Positions 27,744-36,372 of a stretch of DNA of 64,000 nucleotides are shown here, in pieces. The translations under genes were made by a program, and so were the position numbers. The stretch lies in the NCBI RefSeq assembly GCF_000143765.1, contig NZ_GL379770.1:1638903-1702902 (forward strand). Direction: 5' to 3'. How positions within the stretch are numbered: the first letter of the stretch is position 1; each line of letters starts with the position of its first letter. This DNA is from Sphingobacterium spiritivorum ATCC 33861 (lineage in GTDB: Bacteria > Bacteroidota > Bacteroidia > Sphingobacteriales > Sphingobacteriaceae). The notes beneath the pieces were generated by a model. The model was not told the origin of the DNA, searched no databases, and was given only the letters and a program-made list of their open reading frames with translations.

Positions 27744-29855
27744 ATGCAAAGTTTCCGTACAGAATTAGAGAATCCCGTTGTGGAGCAAGAGATTATTGAT
27801 CTTGAAAAGAAGATTCGTCTGTTTAAAGAAGGCAAATTGCCGGAAGAAAAATTCAGATCTCTTCGCCTTGCCAGGGGAGTTTATGGACAGCGTCAGCCTG
27901 GTGTACAGATGGTGCGGATCAAACTGCCGTTTGGTAAGGTTACTTTTAAACAGATTCTCAAAATAGCAGATATTTCAGATGAGTATGCCAGCCGTAATCT
28001 GCACTTTACAACACGTCAGGATATACAGATCCATTATGTAAGTCTGGACCGTACACCTGAATTGTGGGCCAAATTAGCGGAAGATGATATTACACTTCGT
28101 GAAGCCTGTGGAAATACGGTACGTAATGTCACGGCATCAGCCACTGCGGGTATAGATCCGAATGAGCCGTTTGATGTATCGCCCTATGCACACGCGACTT
28201 TTGAGTATTTCTTACGCAATCCGGTATGTGCCGAAATGGGACGTAAATTTAAAATGTCCTTTTCTTCCGGAGAAGATGATACCGCATTCTCATATATACA
28301 TGACCTGGGGTTCATTCCTAAAATCAAAACTATCGACGGGAAAGAAATCCGCGGATTCAAAGTTATGCTTGGAGGAGGATTGGGTTCACAGCCTTTTCTG
28401 GCGAGTATCACCAATGAATTTCTACCGGAAGATGAGCTTATCCCTTATATAGAAGCGACATTGCGTGTATTTGACCGCCATGGCGAACGCAACAATCGTA
28501 ATAAGGCACGCTTTAAATACCTGATCCAGAAGGTGGGTCTGGAGGAAGTAATTCGCCTCATTGAAGAAGAGAAAATAGCAAATAAGGTAAAACGCTACGA
28601 TGTAGACCGGACGCGTATAGTACAGCCTGAAGCTCCGGATACAAGTGCATTGGCAGCAATTGATCTTAGTGATTCTGAAGCTTATGTGCTTTGGAAAGAG
28701 ACCAATACTTTTGCGCAGAAACAGGAAGGCTATTACGGAGTATTTGTAAAAGTATCCACCGGAGATCTGCCTACTGCAAAATCCAGGGAACTGATCGAGG
28801 GCTTACGCGGACTGATCGCAGATGATATACGTATTACACAGAATCAGGGTTTGCTGTTGAAATATGCTACAGCAGCATCTTTGCCTCATATTTTCAATTT
28901 GCTAACCCGGTTGGAACTTGCTTCTCCGGGTTTTGAAAGTACGGCAGATGTCACTACCTGCCCCGGTACAGACACTTGTAATCTGGGTATTTCCAACAGT
29001 ACGGAAATGGCGCGGGTAATCGAAACCTATATACAGGAATTTCATCAGGATTTTATCTATAACCGTCGGTTGAAAATCAAAATATCGGGTTGTATGAATT
29101 CCTGTGGTCAGCATGGTCTGGCACATATAGGATTTCATGGCAGTTCTGTAAAGGCGAATGGTAAAGTCGTTCCTGCTGCTCAGGTTATGATCGGAGGCGG
29201 AACCGTTGGCGACGGCTTCGGAAGAGTTGCAGAACGCATTATTAAAGTGCCAACCAAACGTGTACTACATGTGGTGGATCTGGTATTGAATGATTATAAA
29301 AAGGAAGCGATCGGAGAGGAGGATTTTCACGCTTACTACGATCGTCAGGGTAAGAATTATTTCTACACGCTCTTAAAGCCACTTTCGGATCTGACTAATT
29401 TGTCGGATGATGAATATATAGACTGGGGACATCAGGAGACATTCGCTACAGCAATAGGTGTAGGAGAATGTGCCGGTGTGGTGATAGATCTTGTGGCTAC
29501 CCTGATATATGAAGCGGAAGAAAAAATAACATGGGCCAGATCAGCCTATGCGGAAAATAAATATGCGGATGCGATTTATCATGCATACAATGCCTTTGTA
29601 CAATGTGCCAAAGCTTTATTATTAGAAAAAGGAATCAATGTAAGTACGCAGAACGCCGTGATTCAGGAGTTTGACACCCACTTTGTAGAGGCTGGTGAAT
29701 ATCAGTTTGAACCGTCATTTGCAGATACGGTGCTTCAGATCAGTAAAAATGAACCGGGACAGGCATTCGCTGAAGCTTATCTGGCTCGTTCGGTAGCCTT
29801 TTTCAATGAAGTATACGCCAAAAAGAATTTAATACAACAGGTACAAGAAAGTTAA
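27744..29855 (+). CDS. Siroheme sulfite (nitrite/sulfite) reductase with C-terminal HEPN-like domain
   Basis: Six-electron reduction of sulfite to sulfide. Residues ~1-560 hold the two ferredoxin-like halves and two siroheme/4Fe-4S domains. Cluster ligands are C406 and C412 (TCPGTDTCNLG) and C450 and C454 (SGCMNSCGQHG). Residues ~585-703 are an added alpha-helical domain (EEKITWARSAYAENKYADAIYHAYNAF, CAKALLLEKG) resembling HEPN. It lacks the RxxxxxH motif of RNase-type HEPN, so a structural or binding role is more likely. It heads the operon with siroheme and cys genes; no flavoprotein subunit (cysJ) is present, so ferredoxin or another donor is likely. Confidence 0.93.
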   Translation: MQSFRTELENPVVEQEIIDLEKKIRLFKEGKLPEEKFRSLRLARGVYGQRQPGVQMVRIKLPFGKVTFKQILKIADISDEYASRNLHFTTRQDIQIHYVSLDRTPELWAKLAEDDITLREACGNTVRNVTASATAGIDPNEPFDVSPYAHATFEYFLRNPVCAEMGRKFKMSFSSGEDDTAFSYIHDLGFIPKIKTIDGKEIRGFKVMLGGGLGSQPFLASITNEFLPEDELIPYIEATLRVFDRHGERNNRNKARFKYLIQKVGLEEVIRLIEEEKIANKVKRYDVDRTRIVQPEAPDTSALAAIDLSDSEAYVLWKETNTFAQKQEGYYGVFVKVSTGDLPTAKSRELIEGLRGLIADDIRITQNQGLLLKYATAASLPHIFNLLTRLELASPGFESTADVTTCPGTDTCNLGISNSTEMARVIETYIQEFHQDFIYNRRLKIKISGCMNSCGQHGLAHIGFHGSSVKANGKVVPAAQVMIGGGTVGDGFGRVAERIIKVPTKRVLHVVDLVLNDYKKEAIGEEDFHAYYDRQGKNYFYTLLKPLSDLTNLSDDEYIDWGHQETFATAIGVGECAGVVIDLVATLIYEAEEKITWARSAYAENKYADAIYHAYNAFVQCAKALLLEKGINVSTQNAVIQEFDTHFVEAGEYQFEPSFADTVLQISKNEPGQAFAEAYLARSVAFFNEVYAKKNLIQQVQES

Positions 29856-29865
29856 GAGGGAGCAC

Positions 29866-30624
29866 ATGAACAGACAAGCTAAAGTTACCTTAGTGGGTGC
29901 CGGCCCCGGAGATCCGGATTTGATCAGTGTCAAAGGATTAAGAGCTATTCAGCATGCCAATGTCATTCTGTATGATGCATTAATCAGCGGAGAGCTGCTG
30001 GATCACGCACGGCTAGACTGCGTCAAGATATATGTAGGCAAGCGGGCTGAACAACTTTCGGCCTCTCAGGATGAAATAAACCGCTTACTTGTGGACTATG
30101 CCGTCAATTACGGAAATGTTGTCCGTCTCAAAGGTGGAGATCCTTTTGTATTCGGAAGAGGTGGCGAAGAAATTGATTTTTTACGTGAGCATAATATAGA
30201 GACTGAAGTTATTCCCGGTATATCGTCTTCTATCGGACTGACCGGATTACAGCAGATTCCTTTGACGTACAGGGGTATAAGCGAAAGTTTCTGGGTAATT
30301 ACCGGTGCAAAATCTGACGGATCGATGTCTTCTGATCTCGAACTGGCGGTACGTTCAAATGCGACTGTAGTGGTGCTTATGGGCTATGGCAAACTTCGGG
30401 AGATTGTGGCACTTTATCAACGCCATAAGAGAGGCGACCTCCCTGTTGCATTAATCCAGAACGGATCCTTACCAAACGAAAAAGTAGTATTAGGCACGAT
30501 TGACGATATTCTGGATGAATCGCAGGAACGCCGTATCGGTGTACCGGCCATTATTGTATTGGGTGAGGTTGTAGCCAAACACCATGAATTTAATAAGATC
30601 AAAGAACAAGCCTTGGCATTGTAA
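29866..30624 (+). CDS. cobA: Uroporphyrinogen-III C-methyltransferase
   Basis: SAM-dependent methylation of uroporphyrinogen III at C2 and C7, giving precorrin-2 for siroheme. 252 residues with VGAGPGDPDLISVKGLRA at the N-terminus, YVGKRAEQLSASQDEIN, VVRLKGGDPFVFGRGGEE and VIPGISSSIGLTGLQQIPLTYRG. It sits between sulfite reductase and the dehydrogenase/chelatase gene, which begins directly after its stop; together they provide the siroheme cofactor. Confidence 0.95.
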   Translation: MNRQAKVTLVGAGPGDPDLISVKGLRAIQHANVILYDALISGELLDHARLDCVKIYVGKRAEQLSASQDEINRLLVDYAVNYGNVVRLKGGDPFVFGRGGEEIDFLREHNIETEVIPGISSSIGLTGLQQIPLTYRGISESFWVITGAKSDGSMSSDLELAVRSNATVVVLMGYGKLREIVALYQRHKRGDLPVALIQNGSLPNEKVVLGTIDDILDESQERRIGVPAIIVLGEVVAKHHEFNKIKEQALAL

Positions 30625-31206
30625 ATGAATACACTGTTTCCTATATTTATCAAGCTTAATCAGATCCGTACCCTTTTGGTAGGCGGAGGTGCTGTGGCAC
30701 TTGAAAAATTTCAGGCACTTACCGCACAGGACAGCCAGGTACAGCTTACTATTGTAGGTAAAGAGATTAAGACTGAACTGAAGTCACTTGCTGCAGCTTA
30801 TCCTCATGTAGAGCTATTCGAGCGTGAATTTGTCGCTGCAGACTTACAGGATAAAGAACTGGTGATCTCGGCAACCAATAATCCGGAACTGAATGAAGAA
30901 ATCCGGGTATTGACCCAACAGCAGAATATTTTACTTAATGCAGCAGATAAGCCGGCTTTATGTGATTTCTACCTCGGATCTATTGTGCAAAAGGGAAATC
31001 TCAAGGTGGCTATTTCTACGAATGGAAAGTCTCCTACAATCGCTAAAAGAGTAAAGGATCTCTTACAGGATCTTTTGCCGGAAGAAATTGATGAGACACT
31101 GGAACTGATGAGCCAGTTGCGTGATAAACTGAAGGGTGACTTTGAATATAAAGTCAAAACACTGAACGAACACACTAAAAGTTTGATTGAACAGGATGGA
31201 TATTAA
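30625..31206 (+). CDS. Precorrin-2 dehydrogenase / sirohydrochlorin ferrochelatase (siroheme synthase N-terminal type)
   Basis: 193 residues matching the N-terminal half of CysG (the Met8/SirC-like part). The NAD site is LLVGGGAVALEKF, followed by ATNNPELNEEI and the FYLGSIVQKGNLKVAISTNGKSP segment. It oxidises precorrin-2 and possibly inserts iron. The methyltransferase half is the separate upstream cobA, so CysG is split here. The start codon follows the cobA stop with no gap, and the 3' end overlaps cysH. Confidence 0.92.
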   Translation: MNTLFPIFIKLNQIRTLLVGGGAVALEKFQALTAQDSQVQLTIVGKEIKTELKSLAAAYPHVELFEREFVAADLQDKELVISATNNPELNEEIRVLTQQQNILLNAADKPALCDFYLGSIVQKGNLKVAISTNGKSPTIAKRVKDLLQDLLPEEIDETLELMSQLRDKLKGDFEYKVKTLNEHTKSLIEQDGY

Positions 31207-31897
31207 TACGATAAAAGCAGCATTAGAAGGAAAAGAGGGTGCGGAGTTGCTTCGTGAGCTGAGCATACAGTACCCCGGAGAGGTTGTGTTTTCTACTTCA
31301 TTCGGAATTGAGGATCAGATTATCACAGAATGGATCGGACAGAATCATCTGGATATTCAGGTATTTACATTAGATACCGGACGATTGTTTAAAGAGACAT
31401 ATTCACTTTGGAGCCGTACGCTGGATAGATTAGGATTACCTATACGCGCGTATGCGCCCAATGAAGAGTTGCTGCAGGAGTTTGTTTCGGCCAAAGGCCC
31501 TAATGCTTTTTATGAATCGGTAGACAACCGCAAACAGTGTTGTCATATCCGCAAAATTGAACCTTTACGCCGGGCATTGGCCGGTTATAAGATATGGGTG
31601 ACGGGTATACGTGCCGAGCAATCGCCGAATCGCCATGATATGGACTTTGTAGAGTATGATGAAGTCAATCAGATTATAAAAGTGCACCCCTTGTTTGACT
31701 GGAGTTTTGATCAGGTAAAACAGTATGTCAAAACGGAGCATATCCCGTATAACAGCCTGCATGACAAGGGATTTCCGAGTATAGGATGTCAGCCCTGCAC
31801 ACGTGCTGTACAGGAAGGTGAAGACTTCAGAGCCGGACGCTGGTGGTGGGAAGATCAGAGCAAGAAAGAGTGTGGATTACATATTACAACAAAATAA
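31196..31897 (+). CDS. cysH: Phosphoadenylyl/adenylyl-sulfate reductase, iron-sulfur type
   Basis: Reduces APS (or PAPS) to sulfite with thioredoxin. 233 residues from the ATG at 31196, chosen over a TTG at 31187; this start overlaps the upstream gene by 11 bases. The P-loop-like STSFGIEDQ and TLDTGRLF are followed by paired cysteines C115-C116 (KQCCHIRK) and C198/C201 (GCQPC). These four cysteines bind the 4Fe-4S cluster of the APS-using class, so APS is the likely substrate. That agrees with the absence of cysC here. Confidence 0.94.
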   Translation: MDINTIKAALEGKEGAELLRELSIQYPGEVVFSTSFGIEDQIITEWIGQNHLDIQVFTLDTGRLFKETYSLWSRTLDRLGLPIRAYAPNEELLQEFVSAKGPNAFYESVDNRKQCCHIRKIEPLRRALAGYKIWVTGIRAEQSPNRHDMDFVEYDEVNQIIKVHPLFDWSFDQVKQYVKTEHIPYNSLHDKGFPSIGCQPCTRAVQEGEDFRAGRWWWEDQSKKECGLHITTK

Positions 31898-31910
31898 CAA
31901 AGTAGCATAG

Positions 31911-32801
31911 ATGGATTATTTAGATCATTTGGAGGCAGAGGCCATTTATATCCTGCGTGAAGTGGCAGGTCAATTTGAGAATCCTGCGCTGCTATTCTCC
32001 GGAGGAAAAGATTCGATCACGCTGGTGCATTTGGCCAAAAAGGCCTTCAGACCGGGAAGATTTCCTTTTCCCCTGGTACATATCGATACAGGACACAACT
32101 TCCCTGAAACCATTGAATACCGTGACTGGCTGATTAATGAATTGGGTGAAAAACTTATTGTAGGATATGTACAAGATAGTATTGATGCAGGCAAAGTGGT
32201 GGAGCAGAAAGGTAAAAATGCCAGCCGTAATGCCCTTCAGACGGTCACTTTACTGGATACAATAGAAAAATATCAGTTTGATGCCTGTATAGGAGGAGCC
32301 AGAAGGGATGAGGAGAAGGCAAGAGCAAAAGAACGCATATTTTCGGTACGGGACGAGTTCGGACAATGGGATCCGAAACGCCAGCGTCCGGAGCTGTGGA
32401 ATATCCTGAACGGAAAGATTCATAAAGGGGAAAATGTACGGGTATTTCCGATTTCAAACTGGACGGAACTGGATGTGTGGAATTATATCAAACGGGAAAA
32501 TATAGCCTTGCCAAGTATCTATTTCAGCCATGAAAGAGATGTCGTGACACGCAATGGTCAGCTGATGGCAGCAGCATCTTTCCTGCATATTGATGAGGAA
32601 GATATAGTCGAGCGTAAGTCAGTAAGATTCAGAACTGTAGGTGATATGACCTGTACAGCTGCTGTAGATTCCAAAGCGGTGAAACTTGATGATATTATTG
32701 CTGAAATTAAAGCGTCTACTGTCAGTGAACGCGGAGCGCGAATGGATGACAAAGTCTCCGAGGCAGCAATGGAAGACCGTAAGAAAGCAGGATATTTTTA
32801 A
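31911..32801 (+). CDS. cysD: Sulfate adenylyltransferase subunit 2
   Basis: The small ATP sulfurylase subunit forming APS from sulfate and ATP. 296 residues with the PP-loop LLFSGGKDSITLVHLA near residue 30, HIDTGHNFPET, GGARRDEEKARAKERIFS and the C-terminal GARMDDKVSEAAMEDRKKAGYF. It precedes cysN by 70 bases in the same operon. Confidence 0.96.
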   Translation: MDYLDHLEAEAIYILREVAGQFENPALLFSGGKDSITLVHLAKKAFRPGRFPFPLVHIDTGHNFPETIEYRDWLINELGEKLIVGYVQDSIDAGKVVEQKGKNASRNALQTVTLLDTIEKYQFDACIGGARRDEEKARAKERIFSVRDEFGQWDPKRQRPELWNILNGKIHKGENVRVFPISNWTELDVWNYIKRENIALPSIYFSHERDVVTRNGQLMAAASFLHIDEEDIVERKSVRFRTVGDMTCTAAVDSKAVKLDDIIAEIKASTVSERGARMDDKVSEAAMEDRKKAGYF

Positions 32802-32871
32802 GGAGATTAAAGATAGACTCGTTGTTATTTCAGGTGAAATAAATTATTCAAATCTCAAGCAAACTACTAAA

Positions 32872-34116
32872 ATGAATATACTTAAGTTTATAACCGCAGG
32901 ATCTGTAGATGACGGCAAAAGTACGCTGATCGGACGCCTGCTTTATGATACAGACTCTATATTAGACGATCAGCTGGAAGCTATTCAGAAAGCGAATCGT
33001 AAGAATGATGACGGAACGGTGGATCTGGCGATTCTGACTGACGGACTGAAAGCAGAACGTGAGCAGGGCATTACTATAGATGTGGCCTATAAATATTTTC
33101 AAACGGAAAACCGGAAATTCATTATCGCCGATGCTCCCGGACATATTCAATATACCCGCAACATGGTAACCGGAGCGTCCAATTCGGATCTGATTATTGT
33201 ATTGATTGATGCCCGCAAAGGTGTTATTGAACAAACAAAGCGCCATTCTTTTTTGGCTAAATTATTATCTCTGAAAAAGGTCCTGGTATGCGTCAATAAA
33301 ATGGATATGGTGGATTATGAGCAGGCTGTATTTGAAAATATAAAGCATGACTACGAACAACTGGCTCAAAAATTGGGATTGACGCATGTGGACTATCTAC
33401 CGGTATCGGCTTTAAAAGGCGATAATATCGTTCATAAGTCAACCCGAATGAACTGGTATGAGGGGCCGTCTTTGCTGGATTATCTGGAATCGGTTGAATT
33501 TGAGGAAAATACAAATGAAAACTGGCGGTTTCCGGTACAATGGATTGTTCGTCCGCAGACGGATGAATTACACGATTACCGCGGCTATGCGGGAAGAGTA
33601 GTGGGAGAGGGGCTGTCGGTTGACGATAAGGTATTGATCCTGCCTTCAGGTACAGAGAGCAGTATTAAAGCGATTGAATTGAATGGAAAGCATCTTGAGA
33701 AGGCTGAAAACGGACAATCTGTAATTGTGCATCTTGCTGATGATGTGGATATTAGCCGTGGAGATGTTATTGTTTCTGCAGAAAATCCGGCTCTGGCCGA
33801 ACGACAGTTTGAAGCAAACATCTGCTGGTTTGACAACAAACCGCTGGATACCGCTCAGGTATATTTGATACAGTATCACAGCAAACTGACTAAAGTCAAG
33901 ATTCAGGATGTGCTGCATAAGATTGATATCAATACGCAGGAATATTTGTATAATGAACCGATCAAACTCAATGATATCGGAAAAGTGGAAGTAAAAGCTG
34001 CTGAGGATATTATTTTTGACCGTGCTTCTGATAATCCTGCAAACGCCCGCGCCATCTTGATTGATCCGCGAACCAATCTGACTGTTGGCGCGCTGATTAT
34101 CGAAAATGTGGCTTAA
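32872..34116 (+). CDS. cysN: Sulfate adenylyltransferase subunit 1 (GTPase)
   Basis: The regulatory GTPase subunit that drives APS formation by CysD. From the ATG at 32872 the protein has 414 residues. A longer upstream reading frame overlapping cysD exists but its extra residues are not family sequence. The P-loop is G10-SVDDGKS-T18, with DAPGHIQYTRNMVTGAS and CVNKMDMVDY. It ends after the EF-Tu-like beta-barrel domains with no fused APS kinase (CysC). Last gene of the operon, followed by a terminator. Confidence 0.95.
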   Translation: MNILKFITAGSVDDGKSTLIGRLLYDTDSILDDQLEAIQKANRKNDDGTVDLAILTDGLKAEREQGITIDVAYKYFQTENRKFIIADAPGHIQYTRNMVTGASNSDLIIVLIDARKGVIEQTKRHSFLAKLLSLKKVLVCVNKMDMVDYEQAVFENIKHDYEQLAQKLGLTHVDYLPVSALKGDNIVHKSTRMNWYEGPSLLDYLESVEFEENTNENWRFPVQWIVRPQTDELHDYRGYAGRVVGEGLSVDDKVLILPSGTESSIKAIELNGKHLEKAENGQSVIVHLADDVDISRGDVIVSAENPALAERQFEANICWFDNKPLDTAQVYLIQYHSKLTKVKIQDVLHKIDINTQEYLYNEPIKLNDIGKVEVKAAEDIIFDRASDNPANARAILIDPRTNLTVGALIIENVA

Positions 34117-34138
34117 ATAAAAATTGTAAAGAGATTTT

Positions 34139-34175
34139 AAAACGGACTTCAGGATTTGGAGTCCGTTTTTTTGTT
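34139..34175 (+). terminator. Terminator of the sulfate assimilation operon
   Basis: Stem AACGGACT (34141-34148) with AGTCCGTT (34160-34167), an 11-nt loop and a T-run. Confidence 0.85.
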
Positions 34176-34400
34176 TAGGATTTTTAAGATGTTGATTGTA
34201 ATGACTAATGCTTTTAATAGTATTCCGGATTTTTTAAAAGAAAATATCGAATTGACTCAAGCCTATAGAATTTAAGGATATTAAAAGCAGTTGGATTTTG
34301 AGATAAAAGTATGCAAGGGTATGAGTGTGTCAAAATTATTACTTAACATAATATAAATTATAGGACATTTATATATTTAAATCTTACAGAATTCGTCATT
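34176..34400. other. Intergenic, A+T-rich edge of the accessory island
   Basis: No supported gene. From here to about 38.4 kb the DNA is clearly more A+T-rich than the cys operon. No direct repeat, tRNA or integrase marking an attachment site was seen. Confidence 0.5.
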
Positions 34401-34832
34401 CTACAGTTCGTTCACAGCATCCAATGCGTAATGACTGAGTTCTTCGATAGCTTTGGTAAAGATTTTGATCTGCCATGTAGAAAAATGACGTAAATTGTCA
34501 GGTTGCTCGTGGTTTTGAAATATAGCGTTTGGTGTGGCAAATACCATACTTGGTATCAGATACATGACCGGATTCATATCATGCATATATATGGTAAGCA
34601 TTACCAATAAATCCACTCGTGGCGTATAGTCAAAATCACGCTGATTAATACTGATGCTACGGGCTTTGTCCAAATTGAGAAAGCATAAAATTACCTCATA
34701 CGTATCGCCATTGTTTGCTGAAAATTTGATACGATCTGTTGAAACTGGCTCTGGTAAAGGCACATAACTAAATTGTTTTAATTTTTGAATTAATGCCACC
34801 TTTGCCTCTGTATGTATGAATTCTTCTTCCAT
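34401..34832 (-). CDS. Hypothetical protein, 143 residues
   Basis: Not recognised. A soluble acidic protein with regular alternation: EVILCFLNLDKARSISINQRDFDYTPRVDLLVMLTIY suggests a beta-rich core, and the C-terminus TWQIKIFTKAIEELSHYAL a helix. No signal peptide. It stands alone at the left edge of the A+T-rich island, opposite in direction to the following cassette. The arrangement resembles a DUF4365-like nuclease core only superficially; no catalytic motif could be identified. Confidence 0.6.
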   Translation of the reverse strand: MEEEFIHTEAKVALIQKLKQFSYVPLPEPVSTDRIKFSANNGDTYEVILCFLNLDKARSISINQRDFDYTPRVDLLVMLTIYMHDMNPVMYLIPSMVFATPNAIFQNHEQPDNLRHFSTWQIKIFTKAIEELSHYALDAVNEL

Positions 34833-35159
34833 CTTATCTCCTAATTTATGCTTTTTTCATCTAATTACATACCGGTTTACTTAACATAATGTTTTGTGAT
34901 TTGTCCCAAATTTGAAGGTTAAAGATCATTTAAGCGCCTGTAAATCATGGTAGTCCCCTACTCTTTTATTTTGTGTGTTTATAAATCTATATGTTTATAC
35001 TAATTAAGTATTATTAATACATTTTTTGTATTTTGCTACTTTACATACAAATTTAATTCATCATGTAACAGAAAATACAACACAGTCCTATAATTGCATA
35101 GCTTCAACAATGAGCAGATACTAAAAGAAAAGGATGAAATTATGGATGATTAAAAGAAG
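34833..35159. other. Intergenic region upstream of the DUF262 cassette
   Basis: No complete gene. Between 35095 and 35154 a short plus-strand frame opens from a TTG and ends NNEQILKEKDEIMDD then stop. It looks like the tail of a lost gene. The rest is strongly A+T-rich. Confidence 0.4.
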
Positions 35160-35192
35160 TTGACACAGAAATAAATAGTAATTTTACATTTG
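35160..35192 (+). promoter_or_regulatory. Promoter of the DUF262-ATPase-RNase cassette
   Basis: TTG at 35160-35162 and an exact TACATTTG at 35185-35192, with 22 nt between. Transcription would start near 35198, giving a leader of about 20 nt. Confidence 0.5.
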
Positions 35193-35217
35193 AGTTTAGA
35201 GATTTTATAAAAGTAAC

Positions 35218-36372
35218 ATGAATCAATATAATATTACAGAAGAAGAAGCATCAGATATTGAAAAGGAGATAGGAAATGAAGAGATAGTAATTGAAGTTCC
35301 TTTTAAACCAGAAGATATTAATATAAAAATTGTACCACGAAATATTGGTCAATTAGTTGAATTATTAGAAGATAAACAAATACTTATACCAAAATATCAA
35401 AGACTTCCTAATCTTTGGAATAATACTAAAAAAAGTCGATTTATAGAATCTTTGATGCTAGATTTACCAATCCCTCTTTTTTATTTTGATGAAGGTGATA
35501 ATAAAAAGTGGTACGTTGTTGATGGACTTCAAAGAATGAGTACATTAGAACATTTTATGTTGGGTACTGGAGAAGTAGGGAAAAATAATTCTCAACTAAA
35601 ATTAGAAAATTTAGAATTTCTCACTGAATACAATCATAAAACTTGGAACGATTTACCTAAAGATATAAAACGTAGGATCAATTCAAATCAAGTAACAATC
35701 AACTTAATAGGTAAAGGCACTCCTGATGAAGTAAAGTATACAATCTTTAGTAGAATTAATCAAGGAGATGTACCTCTTACTTCTCAAGAGATAAGAACAG
35801 CTTTATTTCAGGGGTACAGAGTTGATTTTTTAGAAAAGCTTGTATCCAAAGAAACTGAGGTTGGTCAATTATTTCATAAAGTAACAAGTGGATCAATAAA
35901 AACTAGACGACAAGAAGACCTAGATTTTGTTTCAAGATTTGTTTCTTTTTATATACAAGGCTATTCTAACTATGAACCAGATATGGATAGATTTATAACA
36001 ACTGGGACAAAATTAATCCCTGAAAATGAAGTTGACAGAAGGAAAATGGTAATTGATTTTAAGAAAGCTTTAGATATTTCATGGGAAATATTTGGAAATG
36101 ATTCATTTAGAAAAAGACAATCAATTAATGATGGAAGAAAGCCAATTAACAAACCACTATTTGAAATTATTTCTACGGTTTTTTCAAAATTAACTGATGA
36201 TGAAACTAGAGAATTACTTAAGAATAAAAAGGAATTTGTTACTAGTTTTATTGAGCTACAAAATGATAATAAAAGATTTTGGAATGCTATAACTACTGGT
36301 ACTGCCACTAAAGATAATGTGAATCTACGCAATAAAGAGTTTTCTGCATTTTTATCTAATTTTATAAAATGA
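35218..36372 (+). CDS. DUF262 (ParB/GmrSD-N-like) domain protein, first gene of a putative defence cassette
   Basis: 384 residues. An acidic N-terminal tail (~1-40) precedes a DUF262 domain: LIPKYQRLPNLWNNTKKSRF at ~56-75, LPIPLFYF, then the signature V101-D102-G-L-Q105-R106-MSTL (usual form DGQQR). The family includes the N-terminal half of the GmrSD type IV restriction enzymes and other phage-defence proteins, where this motif binds or hydrolyses nucleotides. Residues ~170-384 are helical and not recognised; there is no HNH or DUF1524 nuclease domain, so another gene must supply an effector. Its last codons overlap the ATPase start (ATGA, 4 bases). The DNA is much more A+T-rich than the cys operon upstream, suggesting transfer. 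Confidence 0.85.
   Translation: MNQYNITEEEASDIEKEIGNEEIVIEVPFKPEDINIKIVPRNIGQLVELLEDKQILIPKYQRLPNLWNNTKKSRFIESLMLDLPIPLFYFDEGDNKKWYVVDGLQRMSTLEHFMLGTGEVGKNNSQLKLENLEFLTEYNHKTWNDLPKDIKRRINSNQVTINLIGKGTPDEVKYTIFSRINQGDVPLTSQEIRTALFQGYRVDFLEKLVSKETEVGQLFHKVTSGSIKTRRQEDLDFVSRFVSFYIQGYSNYEPDMDRFITTGTKLIPENEVDRRKMVIDFKKALDISWEIFGNDSFRKRQSINDGRKPINKPLFEIISTVFSKLTDDETRELLKNKKEFVTSFIELQNDNKRFWNAITTGTATKDNVNLRNKEFSAFLSNFIK

Noticed and set aside
31187..31195. TTG start for cysH
   Set aside because: An ATG three codons later (31196) gives a normal-length protein and a typical short overlap with the preceding gene.
32686..32871. N-terminal extension of CysN overlapping cysD
   Set aside because: The 62 extra residues lie mostly over cysD in another frame, and family sequence begins exactly at the ATG 32872 (MNILKFITAG).
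35218..36372. GmrSD-type restriction enzyme
   Set aside because: The DUF262 part is present but the DUF1524/HNH half (GmrD) is absent from this gene and neighbours.
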